Positions 11,551 through 23,490 of a DNA stretch of 64,000 bases are shown here, one piece after another. The notes beneath the pieces are model-generated. The model saw only the letters and a list, made by a program, of their open reading frames with translations. It was not told the origin of the DNA and made no database searches. The translations under genes were made by a program, and so were the position numbers. Every line of letters begins with the position of its first letter. The stretch's first letter is position 1. Source of the stretch: Parapristionchus giblindavisi (taxonomy: Eukaryota; Nematoda; Chromadorea; Rhabditida; Diplogasteridae); NCBI GenBank assembly GCA_943737045.1, contig CALSFV010000221.1:744001-808000 (forward strand), written 5' to 3'.

Positions 11551-14500
11551 ATGTTCTTCCGTGATAAGGATCTTGAGGTGATTCTATCACATTAATTTCG
11601 TACTCACCGTTTGTGATGATCATCATTCAAATCACTTACAGAGGTCCTTTCGATGAGAGTCGGATGCAGGAGATGTATAGAGAAGGAAGATTTCATTCTA
11701 CCTCTCAGATTAGAATTGGAGAGGAAGGACCATTTAAATCGCTTGGTAAGATTCAATCGATATCGATCGATATTCGGGCTTCGTGAAAACTAATAGATCT
11801 TTTGGTACGTTAAAATACTATTCTGGAATTTTCCGTTTGAGCTGGTATCAAAAGGATAAAGACTAAAGATCAAAGATCATATTGGTTTATCAAATGTACT
11901 CACGCATATGATAATAAAATATCATAATATAATAATAAAATACGATGCAAAAAGCAAGAGGCTGCTCAACTACGCGTTATTCTGCGACAACTTTGATATT
12001 TATTTAATATTTCATTTATATCAATTATTTACAGGAGACCTCCGTCGATCGAATGGAATTGAATGCCCATTCTCTCCCGATATTCATAATAAGGAGAACC
12101 CTACACTCAAGGATTTGAAACAGGTCGGCTGATCTTTGATCTTTATTGAGCATTTGATGGATTAATCAATATTTGCTTACAGAATGTGATTCAATTGAAA
12201 GATCGTATAGGAAGTATAAATGATTTCTCAACGAGGATTGATTCTATTGAGAAAGCTCTCGTGGTATGTTTTTAATTGCTTATTTAATAATCTTATTTAC
12301 TAATCAGTTACTTTTGCATCAATTATTTAAATTTCAGGCCTCTTCCGTTCTATCAGAGAAGAAGAAACAATCTGCCAGGGTATCAACAATTGCTATGTCA
12401 ATATATTTTCATACTGTGAAGAGGGACCTAGTAGACTACGCTTTTTGAAAATACACGCTCTGAAAATCCTAGTAGACTCATAGTTTTTCAACATCAAAGT
12501 GACAATGATCTGCTCAAACAGAGATCAATCGATAAATACATTATTATCCTTTGAATTTGAGGACGAGATGATGCGCCTTCAACGATTGCTCGCCAAGCTT
12601 AACTTTACACCGAGTGAGAAAATAATCCCACCTATGAATAGAAAATTTCGAGGTAAGCACCGCTACAGTAATTCGAGTACGGCTGATTCGCCTCCTCTGG
12701 TTTACCGTATTTATAATCAATGCTCTACATTCATATCGAATTATATTCATAGGTCGTGCGTTACAAAAAGAATCGAAAAACCTGGCTTCTTTTTGAAAAT
12801 CTTTAAACGTTGCTATTCGGAATAGTACAGTTACCACAACACGATATTGTTCCTATATAATTTTGGGATCATCGTTTTTTTGAAAAACCGTAAAAACCCT
12901 TACTTTGTATACTGGGGAAATTGGAATTGGCCAGCTATTCGGCCGACGAGTATATTTGTTCTTCAGAAGCGCTTCGGAAGCAGGCAATGGTGACTGCGGA
13001 TCCACATCATGTCTATGACGATTCATTGAGTGCCGAAGAGAATTGGATGATCTGGAATAAGGACATGGTATGGAAATATCGATAAATACTGCATGCATTA
13101 TTTACACCACCTGGCACACACACCAGTGCTAGAAAAAGGCGTAAATCGATGTCGAATTATCCATATGATATGTAAAATTACTATTCAATCAAATTCAAGC
13201 AACACACCGGATGTTGTGGTAGAGATATCGTATTCAAAATTCGCGGGAATTTCAAACTGATTTTCCGGACTTTTTTCAAGTGGCTACTCTCCCTTTAAGT
13301 GTTGAAGTCAATCGATATTTTTATTGTCTGTATTTCAGGGTATGTACTGTACATGCGATCTTGAAATGAAACTGTTCAATCCGAAGCAGTCTATCCTTCA
13401 TATGGTTGATGTTCAACATACCCTTGAGGTCATACTTTACTTACAGTATTCTGTCTATTGATTTAACCTAATGTTCTCAATCACGTTTTGTGAATCGTAC
13501 CGTAACCAGTCACCATTCCATCGAACCTTTTTTTCAATCGAAACTTAGATGATGCAAAAATAATATTTGTTTCAGAATTTCGTGGCTCCCACTGTTGATG
13601 TCAGTGAAGAATATCGCGAAGTCTTCAAGAATGAAATTAAAATGTTAGAAAAAAACACTTATTTGATTGCTAGTCGATTAATTTCATGATGTTTTGTTGT
13701 TCAGCTGGCTCGATAAGGATGCGAAACAGTATGCAGAAGGTCATGCGAGATATCGATTGATCGGCGATCGTAATCAGATGAGAGTGTACGACTTCACAAA
13801 GACTGATCTTTATGAGAAACTTATGTTGTCCAAGTTGAACGATATGATTCGAGGTATGCATCCTATATAAACTCTATATGTATTCCGATTGCTACCCCAT
13901 AAAGATTCTACCTCATTATTTATTTATTTTTATTATCTCTAACAAAAATATTTTTTTTTTGTAAAATATTTTTTTCTTTAGAAATCACAACCGTTGATGA
14001 AATGCTGGCTGTATATAAATCTCCGCTTGGGCGTCAAATACTTTCATCAACATATGCTCATTGGAGTCCATGTATTATTGATTTAGTGCAAAAAAAAATA
14101 AAAAAAATAAAAATACAAGACGATACGATATCATTCTACGTGGACATCATAACTGAAAATTGTTAAAAAAAAAGAAAAATTTTACTCAGGACGTTCTACG
14201 GTTTCCGAAAAATGCATAAAATGGAAAATTGGTGAATTAATATTTTGAAAATGGCGAAAAATCGTTTTACGAAAATTGTAAAAAAAATTTAACAAGCACA
14301 TGGCACATGAGCACACTGTAAGCACATTCCTGATTCCACTCGATTTTCGAAAAGTACAATTGCTACATGGGACACCTCCCCCCCTCTGTCGGATGTATGC
14401 TTTAGAATCTTTCTCGAAGGCTATTTGAAATTCTCCGCACATGCACACATATTTTCGCAGAAATATAGCGTGAGCGGAGAGCGAAATTAATATTGGGCAT

Positions 14501-14742
14501 TAATTTAAAAGTGTATTGAATATTATAGATGGGAGTATGTCACATATGTCAATATCTATCAAGTGATATCAACGATTATTATCTACATATTCTTACTTAT
14601 GCTCACTACAAACGAGTCATGGTTTGATCTTTGATCTTTGATCGCAGTTTATCTATTCTATTTATAGAACAGACATGATGAAGCGAATAAAACTATCACT
14701 ATTCTCGTTGGAATTTATCACTCAGAAATATATTTCGAATGA
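11551..14742 (+). CDS. Gene C: GYF plus two CCHH fingers, possible frame defect at exon 1
   Basis: Exons: 11551-11577, 11642-11745, 12035-12123, 12183-12263, 12338-12379, 12562-12652, 12967-13067, 13339-13428, 13576-13643, 13705-13853, 13982-14085, 14529-14621, 14668-14742. Exons 2-13 join in frame (~360 aa) and align with gene B. The GYF region is MFFRDKDLE, then GPFDESRMQEMYREGRF. Exon 1 ends in phase 0 at GAG|GTGATT while exon 2 needs two bases before it, so the conserved frame is broken by one base. An upstream ATG at 11468 would restore an open path but loses FFRDKD. Finger 1 has decayed (C-X1-C, then two extra residues); finger 2 is intact (CHIC...LHILTYAH). The exon matching B exon 5 is missing. 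It may be a diverging gene or an early pseudogene. Confidence 0.65.
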
Positions 14743-15580
14743 TATCTTCAATGTTTCATCATATTGTTATCTATTCTTGTTCAATCTAGAATATTCTGTT
14801 ATCTCCTACGTTGAAGTTGTTACATTGTTCTGTTGTTATCCCTATTTATCCGTCTGTTGATCATAGAGTAAGAAGTATGATTTGTTCATAAAACCCTTTC
14901 CATTTGTTTATAAAGTGAGTTTTATTTTTAGACATCATCCGTGATATAGCAACACTGATTTTTACGATGTCGTTGTTGAGAGAATATAAATTGATATATT
15001 GTACACCATGCTCAATCCTCACACCATTACTAGACTACTTTTCAAAAAGCTGATATTGAAATTTTATCGCTACAAGCCTCTTCGCAGATAGAAGGGCTGT
15101 GCATGAAAATTTCAAATCTATTCAAATACCTCTCTTGAAACGAAAGCACTAGGGAACATTTCTTCAGGAATTGTGTATTTCTTCTGGGGCATTTATGTGA
15201 CGTTGAACGTTCTCTGATACTACATGCGAAAATAGTGAATCTATTCCACTGATTCCTTACAACTTCGCCACATCTAGCAAACATGGGTAATGAGAATGCT
15301 TCAAACTATTTTTTTCTTCAAACTAAGCTTTTCGTGCACAGCCCTGGTTCTCAAATCAGTAAGCCATTAAAACTGTTCAATAATCTATTAGATGTAACAT
15401 TTTTTGCTTCACATGAGAAGAATGCAGTAACTCCTTGCTTGTAATCTACAAAGATTTAAAAAATTCTTTATTCATACATTGATCTTCTTGCAACACAATG
15501 ATTTACTTCCCAATATGCACGGTGTGCCAAAATTGTCCTTTAATTCGTTTCCGACTGTTGAAGTGGCGATTTGAATGGTT
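14743..15580. other. Gene-free region with a small inverted-repeat element
   Basis: Between about 15093 and 15347 the ends GGGCTGTGCATGAAAA and TTTTCGTGCACAGCCC are inverted. They resemble the hAT-type MITE at 37219-37623. Nothing else here looks coding. Confidence 0.5.
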
Positions 15581-15779
15581 CCATATAAGAGGCCTTAGAA
15601 TAAGAAAGTGGCGTAGAATGAGATGAAGATCGATTTTAGCCAACTCTGACGACGTCCGATTTGGCATGCCAATAAAGCAGTGTGCAATGTTGTCATGTGT
15701 ATGAAATTGTACAATTGCCAATTTTGATTCTTTATTTATTGTCTTCCAGTGAGAAACAAGAAAATGACAAATAATCAAT

Positions 15780-16590
15780 GATCAATGTTGGCAGACTTTT
15801 TGTTGCCAATAATGCATCTTGAATAATTGGCAAGTGAGTGAGGTAGGGGATGTTGCCAAAATTGACGGCAGCCATTTTGTCACGGGAAATGGAGACAAAT
15901 TTGACGATGTAAATGTTGGCATGGCCAATAATGATCCATTCGTTTTTGGCGCATCGAACGTTGACAATATTGAAAGCAGCACAATTGGCGGAAACGTTAA
16001 AATTCATTTCCGCCAATAATTCTGCGATCAAAATTGGCAAATTACTTTTCCGGATGGAATGCCAATAAAGCAATGATCAAATTAGGCAAGGTCAGGAAAA
16101 TTCGGAAATGCCATTTTTGATGGCGTCATTATTGGCAGAAAGGCTTCACTCAGATTTTGCCAACATTGACGCCGTCATTATTGGCAAGAAAGGCTTCACT
16201 CAGATTGTGCCAACTTTGACGCCGTCATTATTGGGCCAAAAATGACGCCGTCATTATTGGCCCAATTATGACGCCGTCATTATTGGCAGAAAGGCTTCAC
16301 TCAGATTTTGCCAACATTGACGCCGTCATTATTGGCAGAAAGGCTTCACTCAGATTGTGCCAACATTGACGCCGTCATTATTGGGCCAAAAATGACGCCG
16401 TCATTATTGGCCCAATTATGACGCCGTCATTATTGGCAGAAAGGCTTCACTCAGATTTTGCCAACATTGACGCCGTCATTATTGGCAGAAAGGCTTCACT
16501 CAGATTGTGCCAACTTTGACGCCGTCATTATTGGGCCAAAAATGACGCCGTCATTATTGGCCCAATTTTGACGCCGTCATTATTGGCAAC
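15780..16590. repeat. TTGGC/GCCAA minisatellite cluster, left arm
   Basis: Repeated modules TGACGCCGTCATTATTGGC and AGAAAGGCTTCACTCAGATT alternate in higher-order order. Almost every module is bounded by TTGGC or GCCAA. The outer part (to ~16080) is a looser version. Confidence 0.85.
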
Positions 16591-17168
16591 TTTGACTACT
16601 ATTAATGATAAAAATTTAAAAGGCAACAATTTAGCGTAGAGATATTGCACGTGGTCTACGTGAGCAGGAAAGAGTGGAGAGATGGTAGGGATGAAATAGA
16701 AGTATGGGATGTTAAAAAATCAATAATATATGATACAGTAAGACAACATCCAATCGTGACTAAGGTAGTAATCAAGTAAGTGTGAAGTAGGATAGACAAG
16801 GTGGAGATCAATAAAATATTATACTGTACAAGGGTGCATTTGAACGGCGAGCTCGCTTCATTGAACGTTGAAGTCGCGGACTTATGTCTGGTGGGCGGCC
16901 GTGATGACCGGCTGGTCCTGAAACGAAAAAAAACGTTTGATTACTGTAGCCAACTAATCGATATTTCAATCAAGTACACTCGCTTAAAGAAGGGAACCCC
17001 CGAGTTTTTTCGTAACTAAACTGGTCATGTTAAAGATCACATCTTCCAGAATACAAAAACAATGTTTCAGAATACCGTAATCCAAGCTCAAAGTTCGTTG
17101 ATGCACCAAGGAAACACCAGGGAATGAACGATTTTTAATATTTGAATGATAAAATATATTGAAAATTG

Positions 17169-17240
17169 CAAACGGGAATCGATCTCGCGTGGCACGGTTA
17201 CTAGCACTGACTACTAACCGCTGAGCTATATGGGTGACAC
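17169..17240 (-). other. tRNA-like sequence, left arm
   Basis: On the minus strand it has a good A box (TAGCTCAGCGGTTAG) and B box (GAGATCGATTCCCG), but no acceptor stem that pairs. It is a tRNA pseudogene or SINE head, not a functional tRNA by my reading. Confidence 0.5.
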
Positions 17241-17963
17241 TTTCAGCCTCGCGAATCTAATAGAGAATAGAATTCCACATCGTTGATCCCACGTTCTTCA
17301 TTATAATATCCATACATTTTTGGTGCCCTCACCGAATTGTTTTTATATAGTTGGTCGATTTAGAAAAATCGTTATTTTTCGCAAAAATTGTAATCTTTCA
17401 CATAAAAATGAGCATTATATAGTGGGTCAACCCTGAAAATGCGCCGTATATCACGGATCTCCTGTAAGAATGAAAGAAGCCAACCGACAGTTTTAAATTT
17501 TATATCACCGATTTGGATGAAACTTGTTTGATTAATCGTAATGAGGGAAATGAGAAGGCTTAGGCACTTGATTTCGCCAAATTTGCATTTCTATCGATTT
17601 TTTGATCTACCACTTCGGGGAGCCATATCTCACTCAAATTTTGACCTAAAGCAAAATTTGTTTGTCAATCGACTCGAAATGAACTAATCTTGAAGTTACT
17701 ATGCGGAATGTATGGGCGAAAACGCCATCTTCTACCTGTTTTCTTAGAAAAACTGATTTTTTCAGTACATTATGCTAATTTTCTCAAAATGTTTCAACAA
17801 AGGGTACGATTTTTATTCGCGATTCTGATTCCCCATCCCCGAATTGAGGTAAGCATATATTTCATAATCCGTAACTCACGACATGCCATATCGATCCTCA
17901 GAGTGGACCCGGACTTTGTGGACCCGGAATTCCCAATTATGGTATACCAATCGAAAGATCTCG

Positions 17964-18542
17964 GGGGCGCCCGTTTCGGCAACGAGTTATAAATCGGTTG
18001 GGAGAAGGTCTATGGAAACAAAAGTTGCACCATTGTTATCTGTAGTGGTGTACGGTATGGTGCTACCGTAACCGTCGGGAATCGTGAACTGATTTTTTAG
18101 TCGACCCATGACTCGGGGTTCATGGTGAAAATGGCCGAAGTCGAAAAATTCATGATATTCCGAGACCAAATGAGCCAACTTTTATCTTTATGGTTACCGT
18201 AACCCGAACTACCGTAATCAAACCGGGATTTGAAGCGCATTTGGCCATATTATTGCAGGTTACGGTAGTACGGGTTACGGTATCCATAAAGATAAAAGTT
18301 GGCTCACTATTGATATAATTGCAACTAGTATTTGATCTCGGGTCATCATGAATTTTCGACTTTGGTCATTTTCAACGATGAACCCCGGGTCATGAGTCGA
18401 CTAAAAAAAAATCAGTTCACGATTCCCGACGGTTACGGTAGCACCATACCGTACACCACTACAGATAACAATGGTACAACTTTTGTTTCCATAGACCATC
18501 TCCTAACCGATTTATAACTCGTTGCCGAAACGGGCGCCCCCC
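17964..18542. mobile_element. MULE-like foldback, 9-bp TSD, left arm
   Basis: Ends GGGGCGCCCGTTTCGGCAAC are inverted over the whole length. The 9-bp direct repeat AAGATCTCG stands at 17955-17963 and 18543-18551. Such a target duplication is usual for Mutator-like elements; that assignment is inference. Confidence 0.75.
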
Positions 18543-18651
18543 AAGATCTCGACGAGCTCTATAAAAATTACTTAACAGTAAAAGTCATGAAAGTTGACCG
18601 TTTTCAAGATATGCTTGAAAATCCGTTTTTGCACTACCAAATTGCTGTGCA

Positions 18652-19228
18652 ATGCAATCGATTCGCAAAGGAACGTTCTTTGCTTTCTCCTTTGTGTTTT
18701 TTGCACTCTTTCCTCCTTCCCTGACACCCTCTTCCCCTCTCTTTGCATGCAGTCAGTGCTCTTCCAGCTTCATTCGACACTCGAATCTCCTCCAGCACAT
18801 CGACAAGGGGGAGCACAATATCAGACCCGAGAAGATATCTCAGTACGATTTCGCCCTCGATCTCTACAAGCGAAAGCTCGAGGAAGTGCAGCAAGGAGTA
18901 GGAATCTATCTTCTCGTTGAGTCTTTCAAGGAGTACCAGCAAGCTGCTGATCATCCCAAGCCGATGGGATGGGCACTGAGGATCACGAAGAAGGGATGTA
19001 AGTACAACCAGAAGGCTGGATGATATGCTCATGGATTTGGTGGAGGAAGAGATTCAGACCGAGGAGGAGGTCGATGTGGAAGAGGATAATAGAGAGAGAG
19101 AGAGAGGGGAAGAGATAATCACTGCTGAGGCTATCTATGATTTCGTTCACAGTGATCTCAAGGAGTATTTCAATGATCCGGATATTTTTTTTCGATCATT
19201 CCGATTCCGATATCGGAAATATCGATGA
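18652..19228 (+). pseudogene. C2H2 zinc-finger ORF, frameshifted, left arm
   Basis: The first frame (to 19023) contains a clean finger FACSQC...LLQHIDKGEH (C-X2-C-X12-H-X5-H). It continues through an amphipathic region to PMGWALRITKKGCKYNQK. From memory this GWAL segment resembles one that follows fingers in transposon-associated invertebrate proteins. The frame then stops, and the apparent continuation is read one base on (DDMLMDLVEEEIQTEEEVDV to 19228), acidic and then RYRKYR. The intervening GTAAGTACAACCAG is too short for an intron, so a frameshift is likely. The ORF may be the worn coding part of the surrounding foldback element. The mirror copy is identical. Confidence 0.6.
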
Positions 19229-19848
19229 GTAGTTTCGTATTTCAGAATGCGTATTTGCAATAATGAATATCTCAGATAAACCTTTTTGCTGTTTTATTTG
19301 TTACCCTTTCCTATAATATTATTAGAAAATAATGTTAAAAACACAAACTGGAGAAAGCAAAGAACGTTTTTGGTAGTGCAAAAACGGATTTTCAAGCATA
19401 TCTTGAAAACGGTCAACTTTCATGACTTTTACTGTTAGGTCATTTTTATAGAGCTCGTCGAGATCTTTCGATTGGTATACCATAATTGGGAATTTGCAAG
19501 ACAATGAGGAGAGGTGATATAAGAAATGCATAATTGGGAATTAGGGGTCCACAAAGTCCGGGTCCACTCTGAGGATCGATATGGCATGTCGTGAGTTACG
19601 GATTATGAAATATATGCTTACCTCAATTCGGGGATGGGGAATCAGAATCGCGAATTAAAATCGTACCCTTTGTTGAAAATTTTTGAGAAAATTAGCCTAA
19701 TGTACTGAAAAAATCAGTTTTTCGAAGAAAACAGGTAGAAGATGGCGTTTTCGCCCATACATTCCGCATAGTATCTTCAAGATTAGTTCATTTCAAGTCG
19801 ATTAAAAATTTTTTTTTGCTTTAGGTCAAAATTTGAGTGAGATATGGC

Positions 19849-20051
19849 CATAGGTCGAAAAGTAGGTTATAAAGTACCAAGCCTGACCGGATTTTGAGCC
19901 AAAATTGCACAAAAATTGAAAAACCTGACCGGATTTTGAGCCAAAATTGCACAAAAATTGATAAACCTGACCGGATTTAGAGCCAAATTTCCCAAAAATC
20001 GAAAAACCTGACCGTATTTTTAAAACCGAGAACCTAGCTATTCGACCTATG
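19849..20051. mobile_element. MITE with CATAGGTCGAA ends, copy 2
   Basis: Same family as 8059-8261. It interrupts the foldback arm that reads GATATGGCTCCCCG when empty (compare 29158-29170), and duplicates ATATGG. Confidence 0.8.
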
Positions 20052-20496
20052 GATATGGCTCCCCGAAGTGGTAGATCAAAAAATCGATAAAAATGCAAAT
20101 TTAGCGAAATCAAGTGCTTCGGCCTTCTCATTTCCCTAATTACGATTAATCAAACAAGTTTCATCCAAATCGGTGAGATAAAATTTAAAACTGTCGGGAA
20201 AAGGTCTCATTTTCCTACGTTTCTACAGGAGATCCGTGATATAGTGGGTCATTCCTCACACTGTGAGGGTATGAAAATGTATGATAATATCGCGCCCTAA
20301 ATCTCCTTGTTCCCATTTCTTTAATGTTACTTTTAATCATTCAAAATAATCACATAAAAGCAAATTGTGGTTGAACGTGGAAAGCTACAGTATTCTGTAG
20401 ATAGTATTCTGGCTGAATGCAGAATAAAGCTCAGACATACGCCTACATGTCGGCGCCCATGTATAAGACAAATCGTAGTCATTTTACAGTATACGG

Positions 20497-20640
20497 TAAC
20501 CCTGATCTTTGACCCTCTACCGTAACCCTGATCTTTGACCCTCTACCGTAACCCTGATCGTTGACCCTCTACCGTAACCCTGATCTTTGACCCTCTACCG
20601 TAACCCTTATGTTTATTCTTCTACAATAACCCTAGTCTTT
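20497..20640. repeat. 26-bp tandem repeat, left arm
   Basis: Five to six units of GTAACCCTGATCTTTGACCC type, the last ones degenerate. GATCTTTGATC words recur after exons elsewhere in the window. Confidence 0.8.
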
Positions 20641-21812
20641 GATCTTCTACCGTAACACTTACTGATCTTTGATCTTTACCTGAGTCAGAGTGCACGCTAC
20701 TGCGACCGTATCCTGTTCGAGCAGTGCGAGTCGACGGAAGACCGCCTTGAAGGCGTCCACGGGGCTTCGATTTGTGACTACAAATGACATAATTGATAGT
20801 TGTTTTAAGACAAATTTCTCTCTTGTGCGATCAATGACATTAGCAAAATGGGAGCACGCCGGCACGTAAACCAGCGTTATATTGCGCCTACGTACACATA
20901 TCCACGTCCATTTTGGAGCATACATTTTTGGTTTTCCTCATCGGATTGTTTTATATAGTGAGCCGATTTTCGAAATACAGTGGGTCGGTTTAGAAAAATC
21001 GTTTTTTTTTCGCTTAAATTGTAATCTTTCATATAAAAAATACCCTTATAGCATTATATGGTGGGTGGATCCTCACTTTGTGAGGGTATGCAAATGTATG
21101 ATTTTGGAATGTTTTAAGGCGAACTCGAAAACGGAGATTGGTATATGGTAAGAGGTTATAGTAACCATCAATCAAAAATGGTTGATAACCGTAATCTTTT
21201 ACAGTAATATTATGACAATCAATAATCGGCTACCGTACCTTCTCCCCACTATGCTATGGTGCTCGCATTCCAATACTGCTCTCATTCGACATAACATCGT
21301 TGATCGTACTTCCACCTGAGAGCAATCGATAATCAGACAATAATTGACGAAAAAATATTAATCGGGTTCCCTTGAACTGAAAGCCATCATTTCTCTACTT
21401 CAATTTATGTCCTAAAACTAGCTAAAAACGACACAGAAGCTGTTCGGCCATGTCCTCTTTCTTTCATGTTTCAACATAATCAAAATACGTGTCCACACAA
21501 TATTTACACAAATGTGTAATCAAGAATAAAGGAACAAGTAATCCCTACGGTGGCATTCACATTTCCAAAAAATCATCACATGCATGCATTTTCGAGCATC
21601 CATATTGTGGGTACGGCTCAGTTTATCATTTTGGTTGGCTTATAAAAAACGGGTCAATTTACCGTTTTTGGTTACAAAAAGAGCGAACAATGAACAATTT
21701 TTGGGAAATACTGCAAGCCCCCAAACTTGGGTGACTTCTGCCTATTACAATCACTACTTTGGACCCACAGTAGTCAATCGATAATTGATAATTAATCGGT
21801 AATTGGACTGAC

Positions 21813-23143
21813 CTTCATCATATCCATGATGACGCTGCCCGTGCCGTGTTTGGCCCAAATTTGGACGACTGGGGGGCGGCCGAACCAGAAGCCATACGTA
21901 TACCTGGAACAATAAAACCATCAATATATCGATTTTGAATGGATTTACAGCAAAAATTAACTTAAAGCAGATTCATGTAATCGTAAATTAGTCAATATAT
22001 CTATTATTTAAGAAATATACTGTAACGATCGATTGAAAGCACAAAACTACAATCGTAAATTATTCGATATATCGATTTTTAGTACACATTCTGTCATCGT
22101 ACAACAGATAGAAAACGATTTTAATAGATTTTTTGTAATTATTGATTGCCAACTGACCGGTAGACCTTATCTCCAGATTGTTTGGTATTCTTCGGTTGAG
22201 GTGCACTGAAGTCATGATGTGGGTAGCACATCTCGATTTCCTTCTGTTCATCTTTCTTCTTCTGGAATAAGAACCGATTAACATCACATTATAAACTAAT
22301 CATAACAGGAAAAGAATGGGTTCTGTTCGTTGCCCAATGATTTATTTATTGTTTCAACATAAGTTCCAAGCATTGTAAACAGGAAGCATGTGTAATAACT
22401 TTAAAGGAACTCCGCGAGCGCATCTACTCTACGCTCTTGCAATCTTGCAACGCTCTCTCATAGACAAAAGCAAGGGAGAACTGCCAGAACGGATGGTTTC
22501 ACAATAGCTCGGAATACGCGTGTAAACAAAACAAGACTTCCTGTTAATAACGTATAAGCAACCCAGCATGACACCCTCCACTCCTGTTTAGCCTCTCAGA
22601 CGACAAGGAATTTAATGAATTGTACGTTAAAAAAACGAAATATTGGTACACGCACATTAAAGTTAAAACTATAAAATATTAATCAAATTAAATTAATAAT
22701 TGTGCCTTATGGTATATGTAAAACAACATGATAAATAGACGCTCACTTCCTCCGTTAGACGGCTACCATGTTTGATTCCGCAGGACACAAAGTTGACTGG
22801 TCCAGTAAAGTTTGGCTTTCTGTGTCGTCGATCACGACGACTTGCATCGGCGAGGTCCTCGTCGTGCACACATACCTTAAATAGGAATTTATGTATCAAT
22901 TATAATCATTCTTAATTTAATTATTTAAAGATACAGACGAACTGACAATGAGCGAAAAGAATTCAAGAACAGAATCACATTCGTTACAAATTGCATTGAA
23001 CTTTCTATCTAAGTTTTTCTATCTATCTAAGTTCTATCTATTTCATTATAACAATGAGGCTCGTGGCATTGAAATATACGTACCATAAATGGATTTACTC
23101 TATGGAGTGCACAGTGTTCTGGTTCAAGCCATTTTGTTTCCAT
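21813..23143 (-). CDS. STIP-1/TFIP11-like gene, N-terminal part, left arm
   Basis: Minus-strand exons in order: 23084-23143 (ATG, METKWLEPEHCALHRVNPFM), 22747-22875 (with PNFTGPVNFVSCGIKHG), 22158-22261, 21813-21903. They join in phase to ~128 codons, ending IWAKHGTGSVIMDMMK. The TFIP11/STIP family is a spliceosome-disassembly G-patch protein. It has an acidic N-terminal motif ending in NP, then PVNF[IV]S-GLKKG, then W-KH-KG leading into the G-patch; the order here is the same. I could not find the G-patch glycines (MGY...GLG) downstream. A possible later exon is 21239-21315, with a further one near 20670-20780. It is a diverged or truncated copy; assignment is by motif memory only. Confidence 0.42.
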
Positions 23144-23233
23144 AGCAAGACAAGCGAAAGACGATTGCATTTGAGAGAGTTTCTATGTTGAGCGGTCGTT
23201 TTTGCTTTCACAGTCTATAGAACATTGTGAGTG
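23105..23233. other. Segment absent from the right arm (124-bp indel)
   Basis: The word GAGTG occurs at 23105-23109 and 23229-23233. The right arm has a single GAGTG and lacks the 124 bases between, including the proposed start codon of the STIP-like gene. Confidence 0.8.
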
Positions 23234-23416
23234 GCAACGGCATCGAGGATTGAGCGTGCTTTCCAAGTTTCGGTCGTGGATCGAGAACGATTCCATGCTG
23301 TCTCTGTCCTCCGTTCTAGAAGACGGAAAGCACTTAACATAAAATGAAAATCGAGAAGTATCAAACAGAACGTAGATAATCAAAAGCAAATACGAAAATT
23401 ACGAAAAAAACGACCG

Positions 23417-23490
23417 TCAGTTCATGATAGCAATTACTTCATTCTGTAGTCAAAAACGTCAAACTAAAACTAAAACACAGTCGTGAGTTA
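23417..23490. other. Unpaired spacer at the palindrome centre
   Basis: About 74 bases that do not fold on themselves, between inverted CGACCG and CGGTCG. No feature is recognised in it. Confidence 0.8.

Larger units (their letters stand above)
17451..20239. mobile_element. TA-flanked foldback element, left arm
   Basis: Inverted ends TCACGGATCTCCTGTA lie next to TA. Arms 17451-18620 and 19350-20239 pair and the loop carries the C2H2 ORF. Related elements are at 38818-41475 and 51905-54674. Two smaller elements are inserted in its arms. Confidence 0.75.

Noticed and set aside
16120..16590. CRISPR-like array
   Set aside because: The spacers are themselves repeated modules, the genome is eukaryotic with introns, and no cas genes are present.
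17169..17240. Functional tRNA gene
   Set aside because: A and B boxes are present but the acceptor and anticodon stems do not pair.
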